A DNA stretch of 64,000 nt from Woeseiaceae bacterium (GTDB taxonomy: Bacteria > Pseudomonadota > Gammaproteobacteria > Steroidobacterales > Woeseiaceae). The DNA lies in assembly GCA_028289545.1 (NCBI GenBank), contig JANQPG010000024.1, positions 1-64,000 on the forward strand, given 5' to 3'. Positions 57,667 through 64,000 of this stretch are shown here, in pieces (position 1 is the first letter of the stretch; every line of letters starts with the position of its first letter). The notes beneath the pieces were generated by a model. It was not told the DNA's origin. It saw only the letters and a list, made by a program, of their open reading frames with translations, and did no database searches. A program made the position numbers and the translations under genes.

Positions 57667-58392
57667 CTAAGGCGCCTTACCGGAATCCGTCTCCTGCGAA
57701 ACCCGGAGTAACTCCAGCGCCTCGTCCAGCATGTGCTCGACCGCAAGCGCGGCGCCGTCACCGTCACCCTTGGCAATCGCCTCGTAGATGGCGGCATGAT
57801 CGTCGACGCTGGCAGCTCGTACCCCCTTGGCCGTATTCGTCAGGCGAATCGAAAACCGGAGCGCAGTATCGACGACAAAGGAGAATTGACGAAAAAACCG
57901 ATTGCCGCTGGCCTCCAGGACCGCAACGTGGAAGGCGATGTCGGCTTCGAGCGGATCCTCGGCCCCCGTGGCGGCTTCGCGCATTCCGTCAAGCCGACGT
58001 GCGATCTCGGCAATACCGTCGGCATCCTGGTACGCGGCCGCCTCGCGCGCCGCTACAGGTTCGATCGCCTTGCGTGCGATCAGGAACTCGCGCAGCAGAT
58101 CGATCGAAAAGCGCCGCTGCAGGGTCCAGCGCAACACGTCGGGGTCAAACAGGTTCCATTCGGATTCGGGTTCCACGTAGGTACCGCGACGTGGACGGGA
58201 GCCGACCAGACCCTTGGCCGTCAGCATCTTGATCGCTTCACGAACGACGGTTCGGCTGGCGTCGTACTGTTTCGACAGTTCAGCCTCGATGGGCAGGCTC
58301 TCGCCAGCCGGTGCGTCGCCGCGAACGATCATTCCGCCGATCGCTTCCACCAATTCACGGGTCAGATAACGTGATCCGCTTCTATAACTCAT
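57667..58392 (-). CDS. GntR/FadR-family regulator of the galactose operon
   Basis: A 241-residue regulator with an N-terminal GntR winged helix (AGESLPIEAELSKQYDASRTVVREAIKMLTAKGLVGSRPRRGTYV) and a C-terminal FCD all-helical ligand domain (AREAAAYQ, EADIAFHVAVLEASGNRFFRQF with the metal His). It overlaps the SMP-30 gene by 4 bases. DgoR-type members of this group respond to galactonate or KDGal. The palindrome at 63414 is its likely operator. Confidence 0.9.
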   Translation of the reverse strand: MSYRSGSRYLTRELVEAIGGMIVRGDAPAGESLPIEAELSKQYDASRTVVREAIKMLTAKGLVGSRPRRGTYVEPESEWNLFDPDVLRWTLQRRFSIDLLREFLIARKAIEPVAAREAAAYQDADGIAEIARRLDGMREAATGAEDPLEADIAFHVAVLEASGNRFFRQFSFVVDTALRFSIRLTNTAKGVRAASVDDHAAIYEAIAKGDGDGAALAVEHMLDEALELLRVSQETDSGKAP

Positions 58393-59318
58393 ATTGCCTC
58401 CATTCCGGCCTCGCTCAGCAGCGAGCGCGTCAGCCGCGCGCGCGATCTGGGCCCGCCGCGAACTTTAGTGTCGAATACGAACAAGGCGCCTGACAAGGGT
58501 TTTGCCGCGAGCTCGTCATTGCTCAGCCCGCAACGCGCGCTCACGACGAACAGCAAGCTGCCGCCCGGGCCGCCGAAGGCCGGACAGGTCGTTTGCGGTG
58601 CATCGACGTCGACCCGCGCAAGCGTTTCACCGCGGGGCGACAATCGCACAACACATCCCGCGCCCCACAACGCCAGCCACACGGCGCCGTCTGCGTCAGT
58701 GACCGCGCCGTCTGGCTCTCCGTCCTCAAAACGGGCGAAAACCTCACGCTGACCCGGGATTCCAACACGTTTGTCGAAGGGCGCCTGATACATCTCCCGA
58801 AGCGCCGAGTCCGCGAAGTACATGCGATTGCCTGTCGGACTCCAGCAAATTCCGTTGGCAATCCGCAGGCCTTCGAACAGGGTCTTTCCCTGCCCGTTGG
58901 TATCCAGACGATACAACGCTCCCCGCGACTTCGCCTCGCGTTGTGCCTCGGCCTCCATCATCGACCCCACCCAGAAACGCCCAAGCGGATCGACACGGCC
59001 ATCGTTGAGTCGCATCCCCGGACCCAGCGACGCCGGTCGATACACCCAGCCCAGCCCACCCGTCTTGGGGGCATAGACCGCCAGACCCGATTCGAACGCG
59101 GCCAGCAACAGATCGTCGCGACCGGCGACAAAAGCAAACGAACCGAGACGCTCCGGCGTCGGATAGGTGTCGAGTTTCAACGACGGCCACCGTAAGCAAT
59201 GACAGCGGCGCCCTTCGATGTCGGTCCACCAGACCGTGCTGTCGCTGTAGCGCCATAACACGCCCTCGCCCAGCGCGTCTTCGGTCTCGATGGTTTCGAT
59301 CAAACGCGCGTTCACCAC
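58389..59318 (-). CDS. SMP-30/gluconolaconase-family lactonase (probable galactonolactonase)
   Basis: Six-bladed propeller lactonase of 309 residues. Metal ligands are seen in LGEGVLWRYSDSTVWWTDIEG, MRLNDGRVDPLGRFWVGSM, NGICWSPTGNRMYFADS and GAVTDADGAVWLALWG. In this operon it would hydrolyse galactono-lactone made by the dehydrogenase. It overlaps the transporter stop and the GntR start. Arabinonolactonase is the main alternative. Confidence 0.88.
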   Translation of the reverse strand: MVNARLIETIETEDALGEGVLWRYSDSTVWWTDIEGRRCHCLRWPSLKLDTYPTPERLGSFAFVAGRDDLLLAAFESGLAVYAPKTGGLGWVYRPASLGPGMRLNDGRVDPLGRFWVGSMMEAEAQREAKSRGALYRLDTNGQGKTLFEGLRIANGICWSPTGNRMYFADSALREMYQAPFDKRVGIPGQREVFARFEDGEPDGAVTDADGAVWLALWGAGCVVRLSPRGETLARVDVDAPQTTCPAFGGPGGSLLFVVSARCGLSNDELAAKPLSGALFVFDTKVRGGPRSRARLTRSLLSEAGMEAI

Positions 59319-60874
59319 CAGTACCAGTAGAGTCCGATCAGGATTGCACTGATGACCGCCGCCGCGGCGTTGAACCGCGGCGTCGTCGCGAAACGGATAT
59401 TACCGAGCCGAACCGCATCAGGGTGTTCCTTTGTACCGGCCATTAGCGACACAACGACGGCCGCGGCCACGCAGAGCAGGAACACGAAACCGACCCGGTT
59501 CATAAACGGAACGTCAGGAAGATAGAGTTTGAACAGCAACGAGAACACGGCCGAGCCGACCGCGGCGGCAAGCGCGCCGGCAGCGGTTGTACGCGGCCAG
59601 AACATGCCGAGCAGGAACAAAACCACAATACCGGGCGTGAAAAAGCCCGTGAACTCCTGGATGAACTGAAACGCTTGTTCGGCATTTCCGAGCAACGGCC
59701 TTGCCGTGATGACCGCAATGACCAGAGCCAGAAGGGCAACACCGCGGCCGATCCATACCAGCCGACCCTCGGATGTATCGGGACGCAGCGGCCGGTAGAG
59801 GTCCATCGTAAATATCGTCGCAATCGAGTTGACCATCGAACCCAGCGACGACACGATCGCGGCAATCAATGCGGCGAAGATCAGCCCGCGAATACCGTCC
59901 GGCGCGTAAGCCATCATCGACGGATAGGCCTGATCGGGTTTGGCGAGATCGGGCTCGAGCACAAATGCAGCGATCCCCGGGATCACGACCAGAAGCGGGA
60001 TCAGGAGCTTGAGAAACGCGGCAAACACGATACCGGCCTGCGCTTCCTGAACGCTTTTTGCCGCGAGCGCTCGCTGGATGATGTACTGATTGAATCCCCA
60101 GTAGGAGAGATTCATGATCCACATGCCGCCGATCAACACCGACAGCCCCGGCAGGAACTTCCAGTTCGGGTCGTCGCGGGACAGGATCATGTCGAACTTC
60201 TGCGGCGCCTCCTCGAGCAGCCGCCCGAAACCCACGAAAGCGCCTTCGCCGCCACCGACCGCGTCCAGCGCCAGGTAGGCAATCAACAGTCCGCCGAACA
60301 CGAGCATCACTACCTGGATGATATCGGTCAGCGCCACGGCCTTGAGGCCGCCGTACAGCGAATACACGGCCGCAAACGCCGCCAGTGCCACGAGGCCCCA
60401 GCTCAACTCCAGCCCGGTCAGCGTATTGATGGTCAAGGCGCCAAGCCACAGGATCGAGGTCAGGTTCACCAGCGTGTACACACCCAGCCAGAACACGGCC
60501 ATCACGGACCGCACCGTGCCGTTGTAACGGTCTTCCAGAAACTGCGGCATCGTGTAGATGCGCTTCTCGAGGAAAATAGGCAGGAAGTACTTGCCGACGA
60601 TCAGCAGGGTAATGGCCGCCATCCATTCATAGGATGCGATCGCAAGACCGATCGCAAAACCCGATCCCGACATCCCGATCACCTGCTCGGCCGATATGTT
60701 GGCCGCAATCAGCGACGCGCCGATCGCCCACCAGGGCAAGGCCTTGCCGGCAAGAAAATAGTCTTCCGTGTTCTTTTGGTGGCCCGCTTTCTCGCGCGAA
60801 ACGATCCACGCGATGCTCACCAGTACCACGGCATAAACCGCCAGCACCGTATAGTCGATCGTCGCGAGTCCCAC
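59312..60874 (-). CDS. Sodium/galactose symporter, SGLT-like (SSS family)
   Basis: Inner-membrane solute:sodium symporter of 520 residues with about 13-14 segments. The blocks MPQFLEDRYNGTVRSVMAVFWLG, WIMNLSYWGFNQYIIQRALAAKSVQEAQAGIVFAAFLKLLIPLLVVIPGIAAF closely resemble the Vibrio Na+/galactose transporter vSGLT as remembered. The start is GTG at 60874 with GGGAGGA; the open frame further upstream is not coding. It lies 10 bases after dgoA. Confidence 0.92.
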   Translation of the reverse strand: MGLATIDYTVLAVYAVVLVSIAWIVSREKAGHQKNTEDYFLAGKALPWWAIGASLIAANISAEQVIGMSGSGFAIGLAIASYEWMAAITLLIVGKYFLPIFLEKRIYTMPQFLEDRYNGTVRSVMAVFWLGVYTLVNLTSILWLGALTINTLTGLELSWGLVALAAFAAVYSLYGGLKAVALTDIIQVVMLVFGGLLIAYLALDAVGGGEGAFVGFGRLLEEAPQKFDMILSRDDPNWKFLPGLSVLIGGMWIMNLSYWGFNQYIIQRALAAKSVQEAQAGIVFAAFLKLLIPLLVVIPGIAAFVLEPDLAKPDQAYPSMMAYAPDGIRGLIFAALIAAIVSSLGSMVNSIATIFTMDLYRPLRPDTSEGRLVWIGRGVALLALVIAVITARPLLGNAEQAFQFIQEFTGFFTPGIVVLFLLGMFWPRTTAAGALAAAVGSAVFSLLFKLYLPDVPFMNRVGFVFLLCVAAAVVVSLMAGTKEHPDAVRLGNIRFATTPRFNAAAAVISAILIGLYWYWW

Positions 60875-60884
60875 AAATCCTCCC

Positions 60885-61544
60885 TTATTGTTGTTCTCTT
60901 GACAGAGCAATCCGGTGGACCGAGCTGCTACGTACCGCTTCGACGATGTCGCGGGCCTTTTTCGCGACCGCCTCGGCCGTATCACCCCGCCGGTAGATGT
61001 CGGAGCCGATACCGACGCCGGCCGCACCTGATCCAAGCCAGCGTTGCAGATTGGCGGCCGTGACACCGCCCACGGCAAACACGGAAACCCCGTCGGGCAG
61101 AACGGCCTGAACTGCAGAGAGCAGCGACAGTCCGCACGATTCGGCCGGGAACAGTTTCAGATACGTTGCTCCGGCATCAATTGCCGTGAACATTTCGGTC
61201 GGCGTCGATACCCCCGGCATGGACACGATGCCGCGCGCAAGCGTGCGTTTCACGACCTCCGTATCGACGTTCGGCGACACAATGATCGCGGCATCCGCGT
61301 CGACCACTTCGTCCACACTGGCTGCGGAAAGCACCGTACCCGCACCCACGATCGCGCGACCGGACAGAGCACCGGCCAGTCGCGAGATGCTGTCCAGCGG
61401 CGCCGGGGAGTTGAGCGGTACTTCGAGCACACGCACGCCCGCCTCGACCAGGGCTTCGCCAACATCGACAGCTTCCGCCGGTTCGATGCCCCGGAGGATC
61501 GCAATGATCGGCATCCTGGCAATAGCGTCGTCGAATGGGCTCAT
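60885..61544 (-). CDS. dgoA: 2-dehydro-3-deoxy-6-phosphogalactonate aldolase DgoA
   Basis: KDPG/KDPGal aldolase-family class I enzyme of 219 residues that splits KDPGal to pyruvate and glyceraldehyde 3-phosphate. It shows AILRGIEPAEAV, the EVPLNSP signature with its catalytic Glu, SPNVD and the Schiff-base Lys in YLKLFPAESCG. EVPLNSP fits DgoA rather than Eda. The ATG at 61544 overlaps the dgoK stop. Confidence 0.92.
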   Translation of the reverse strand: MSPFDDAIARMPIIAILRGIEPAEAVDVGEALVEAGVRVLEVPLNSPAPLDSISRLAGALSGRAIVGAGTVLSAASVDEVVDADAAIIVSPNVDTEVVKRTLARGIVSMPGVSTPTEMFTAIDAGATYLKLFPAESCGLSLLSAVQAVLPDGVSVFAVGGVTAANLQRWLGSGAAGVGIGSDIYRRGDTAEAVAKKARDIVEAVRSSSVHRIALSREQQ

Positions 61545-62500
61545 GCCACCCGCTTCCGGACGGACTGTGCAATGGCCCACAATCCGGTAGCCGCCGCCGT
61601 CTCGGCGTCGACGACATCCGAAGGTGTGTCCGTTTCGCGAAGGGCAGCAGCATAACGGCGAGCCACACCCGGCGCCCCAATTACGGTAACCGGCGCCCCC
61701 CGCCCCCACGATCCGAGCCGGTCGAGCGCAGCGGTCACATCCGTGCCGACGATGAGACCGGACATTCGCTGGATCGCCGCCGCGTCGTCGTCCTCACCGA
61801 CCACCCGGCGCGCCCGCACCGAAAAGAGCTGGTGCATCAGCGAAGCATCGCCGCGCGCCGCAGCGCGAACGCCGTCGAGAAACGCGGCATCCAGTTCCTC
61901 CGGCGGTTCGATGTCCCTTGTAACCTGCACACCGTTCGCGCGCAGTCCGGCGAAGACCTCGCCAGCGACGCTGGTCAGAAAATCGACGGCCTTTCCGTCT
62001 GCAAGACGCACCCATTTGGCGTGGGTGCCCGGCACGCAGACCAGGCGCTCACCGTCACGCGCCTCGGGGCACATTGCGAGCCAACCGGCGATCTCGGTTT
62101 CTTCCCCGCGCAACAGGTCAGGCTCGCCGAAGACATTATTGCAGGCCAGCCCGCGGACGATGTGTATCGGCCGGCCACGCGCCGTGAAACCTTCGCCCAG
62201 CCCGGCGTCGCCCGGTGCAACAGGACACTGTATGTAACCGACATTCCACCAGCCCAGGGTCGATCCGATCACGCCGGCAAGTACGATCGGTGACTCATTC
62301 GGCGATTCGTCATGTAGCCAGTCGGCGACGAGATCGAAGAACGCGTTTTCAAAACCCTCGCGGGCTAGCTGCGAGACGCCCGGACCGTGCCTTACGGACT
62401 CGATGGTCACATCGCCGCCGGTACGACCCGCGCTCAGCCTGAAAGCCGTCAGGTTGGTCGTACCCCACATGGCGGCAATGACGGCTGCGGGACCTGCCAC
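61541..62500 (-). CDS. dgoK: 2-dehydro-3-deoxygalactonokinase DgoK
   Basis: Sugar kinase of 319 residues that phosphorylates KDGal. It has the DgoK pattern: an early WGTTNLTAFRL phosphate motif, VLAGVIGSTLGW, PIHIVRGLACNN, DLLRGEETEIAGWL, VCVPGTHAKWVRL and TSVAGEVFAGL. The start is GTG at 62500, overlapping the dehydrogenase TAG by one base; no internal ATG is better. Confidence 0.93.
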   Translation of the reverse strand: MAGPAAVIAAMWGTTNLTAFRLSAGRTGGDVTIESVRHGPGVSQLAREGFENAFFDLVADWLHDESPNESPIVLAGVIGSTLGWWNVGYIQCPVAPGDAGLGEGFTARGRPIHIVRGLACNNVFGEPDLLRGEETEIAGWLAMCPEARDGERLVCVPGTHAKWVRLADGKAVDFLTSVAGEVFAGLRANGVQVTRDIEPPEELDAAFLDGVRAAARGDASLMHQLFSVRARRVVGEDDDAAAIQRMSGLIVGTDVTAALDRLGSWGRGAPVTVIGAPGVARRYAAALRETDTPSDVVDAETAAATGLWAIAQSVRKRVA

Positions 62501-63264
62501 TAGATTTTTCCGCCGTCGATGACAAAATGTTGGTTGGTTATCAGCGCGCTGTCGTCGGCAGCCAGAAACAAGACCAGATTTGCCACGTCACGTGGCAGTA
62601 GGCGTTTGTCGAGGGCAACCTGTTGCATCCACTCGGCCTCTGCCTCGGGCGTCAGCCAGTGTTCGAGCTGCCTTTCGGTGACCACCCAGCCGGGCAACAC
62701 GCTGTTCACCCTTATCGAATCCGCGCCGAAGTCGCGGGCCAGCGCCTTGGTCAGCCCGAGCAGGCCGGCCTTGGCAGTCACGTACCCGGGCATTTGCCCG
62801 GGCCCGAGCACGGCGTTAATGGAGCTCAAGTTGATGATGCTTCCGCCGCCCGCCGCCCGCATAGCCGGAACGGCGGCCTGGGACCCAAAAAACGCCGCAT
62901 CGAGATTGACGGCGAGGCAGGCCCGCCATTGCTCCTCAGTCACTTCCAGGGGTCCATGGCGTGTATCGTTGGCGACGTTGTTGACCAGCACGTCGAGGCC
63001 ACCGGACTGTTCCGCGAAGTCGTCGATCGCCTGCTTGAGCGCAGGAACGTCGGTTACGTCGACGCGACGAAACCAGAGGCCGACACCCCGGTCTTGACGC
63101 TCGCCGAGCTTCGCTGCTGACGCTTCGTCGATATCGACGAACCCGACTCGCGCACCCTGTTCCGCAAACGCTTCGACGATTGCCATGCCGATGCCGCTGG
63201 CCCCGCCCGTAATCATGACAACGCGGCCGGCCAAGCTCGGATACGTGGCGTACGTGCTCATCAA
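62500..63264 (-). CDS. SDR-family dehydrogenase (probable galactose 1-dehydrogenase)
   Basis: Short-chain dehydrogenase of 254 residues. The NAD motif is TGGASGIGMAIVEAF, NNVAN replaces the usual NNAG, the catalytic Ser lies in IINLSSINAVLG and the Tyr and Lys in PGYVTAKAG. In this operon it would oxidise galactose to galactono-lactone, the first DeLey-Doudoroff step. It is the first gene, 150 bases from the palindromic operator. Other sugar substrates are possible. Confidence 0.85.
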   Translation of the reverse strand: MMSTYATYPSLAGRVVMITGGASGIGMAIVEAFAEQGARVGFVDIDEASAAKLGERQDRGVGLWFRRVDVTDVPALKQAIDDFAEQSGGLDVLVNNVANDTRHGPLEVTEEQWRACLAVNLDAAFFGSQAAVPAMRAAGGGSIINLSSINAVLGPGQMPGYVTAKAGLLGLTKALARDFGADSIRVNSVLPGWVVTERQLEHWLTPEAEAEWMQQVALDKRLLPRDVANLVLFLAADDSALITNQHFVIDGGKI

Positions 63265-63563
63265 TACGACTCCAGGTCGAGCTTGCGATAGGAGTGCGCG
63301 CTTCTCAGGATGCGTTTCTTGTTCGCCATCGCGATTGCCTGTCCGATTCGTAGGTGCGATCCATGCCAGCGCTATTCATTCACCAAAAGCTCATGCACCC
63401 GCATCTGTTTATTAATACTATTAATATTAGTATTTGACCGAGCCTCCTGTCAACGTATGCTCCAGCGAAACCGCTTACGACACATTATTAATAGCGCCTC
63501 GTCAGAATGGCTGGACGACTCGGGCCTGACCCGGCTCGAACATGCGCCGGAGCACAAGCCGGG
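63265..63563. other. Intergenic region: galactose operon promoter
   Basis: About 300 bases with no gene. It holds an AT-rich core, unlike its surroundings, around the palindrome at 63414-63434, and presumably the minus-strand promoter of the galactose operon. The stretch 63265-63405 shows nothing recognisable. Confidence 0.6.
63414..63434. promoter_or_regulatory. Palindrome, candidate GntR operator
   Basis: AATACTA at 63414-63420 and TAGTATT at 63428-63434 are perfect inverted arms separated by seven AT-only bases. The site is about 150 bases upstream of the galactose dehydrogenase ATG, in a locally AT-rich region, and is the best candidate operator for the operon-encoded GntR protein. Confidence 0.65.
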
Positions 63564-64000
63564 TTACTGCACGGCCGGCGAAGCAAGCGGCGTAAACCGT
63601 ATTGCCTGGCCGCCGCCCGGCGCCAGCCGTAGCTGGATGACCGAATCGCTCGTCACCTGCTGATCGGATATATCGATGGCCAGGGGATTGCTCACCCAGT
63701 CGGCATCCGCGGCGTCCGCGTAGATCTCCGCGCGATAGGCGGTGCCCTCGTCGAGAAACGACAAGCTCAAGTCGAGCGTACGCTCGTTCTCATCGGTAAT
63801 GCTGCCCAGAAACCAGTCGCCGCCGTTGCGCGCCTTGCGGACGATGCTGATATAGTCGCCGATCTCCGCGTTCAGAACCTTTGTGTCGCTCCAGTCCACG
63901 GGCACGTCGACGATGAACCGGAAGGCGGGATGGCCTTCGTAGTTTTCCGGCAGGTCGGCGGCCATCTGCAGCGGACTGTACAGGACAACGTACAGCGCCA
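63564..64000 (-). CDS. GH97-family glycoside hydrolase, C-terminal part (runs off the window)
   Basis: Only the last 145 or so codons are inside the window; the N-terminus lies beyond 64,000. The visible part reads through SPLQMAADLPENYEGHPAFRF, VPVDWSDTKVLNAEIGDYI, WFLGSITDENERTLDLSLSFLDEGTAYRAEIYADAADADW and LAPGGGQAIRF, the C-terminal beta-domain signature of GH97 enzymes. GH97 includes alpha-galactosidases, which would feed galactose to the adjacent operon, and alpha-glucosidases; the catalytic residues are off the edge, so the choice is open. Confidence 0.85.
   Translation of the reverse strand, partial: ALYVVLYSPLQMAADLPENYEGHPAFRFIVDVPVDWSDTKVLNAEIGDYISIVRKARNGGDWFLGSITDENERTLDLSLSFLDEGTAYRAEIYADAADADWVSNPLAIDISDQQVTSDSVIQLRLAPGGGQAIRFTPLASPAVQ

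Overview
The window reads as a chromosomal segment of a free-living, probably marine gammaproteobacterium. This rests on a FabR-like TetR repressor facing a fadE-fadB-fadA set, a proteobacterial Thr-type leader peptide/attenuator, FecI-FecR signalling, RND efflux, many TonB-dependent and secreted-hydrolase genes, and a high-GC codon pattern. The family level is not determined here. No tRNA, rRNA, CRISPR array, transposase or phage gene was seen.

Layout. (1) 1-8.7 kb: a cobalamin riboswitch leads a tightly overlapping run btuB-btuF-btuC-btuD-cobQ-cbiB-cobD(cobC), covering outer-membrane uptake, ABC import and corrinoid completion; cobU converges on its end. (2) 8.8-16.1 kb: a serine hydrolase and a PhoX-type Tat protein, a Kelch protein with a possibly leaderless mRNA, an AraC regulator with a PEBP-family protein, and small unknown genes. 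(3) 16.3-22.2 kb: fatty-acid beta-oxidation with a divergent TetR repressor and a 24-bp operator-like palindrome. (4) 22.3-27.4 kb: a lipoprotein, a membrane-tethered LuxR-type regulator, a LysR/oxidoreductase divergent pair and an orphan IlvM-like ACT protein. (5) 27.6-44.6 kb: peptide and probably D-amino-acid scavenging: S9 peptidase, N-acyl-D-amino-acid deacylase, D-cysteine desulfhydrase-type PLP enzyme, AGCS symporter and class-C serine hydrolase, next to a FecI-FecR-TonB receptor signalling set; divergently a degenerate M23 protein, an M1 aminopeptidase and a DUF6702 protein. (6) 44.7-47.5 kb: a short threonyl-tRNA synthetase lacking the N-terminal TGS and editing domains, preceded by a 20-residue leader peptide with seven Thr codons and an attenuator; then an M24 peptidase. 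(7) 47.6-54.2 kb: an RND pump, adaptor and TolC-like factor around a TetR regulator, with matching operator sites at both promoters. (8) 54.3-56 kb: an M28 peptidase. (9) 56.2-64 kb: a leftward galactose operon (galactose dehydrogenase, dgoK, dgoA, SGLT-like transporter, lactonase, GntR regulator, sulfatase) next to the C-terminal end of a GH97 glycosidase, suggesting breakdown of an alpha-galactoside or sulfated galactan through the DeLey-Doudoroff route.

The most unusual element is the Thr-attenuator plus truncated ThrRS (44,727-46,083). The leader peptide, protector hairpin, antiterminator arm and GC-rich terminator are all visible and correctly ordered, but the system is unproven. The D-peptide scavenging block and the paired RND operators are the next best leads.
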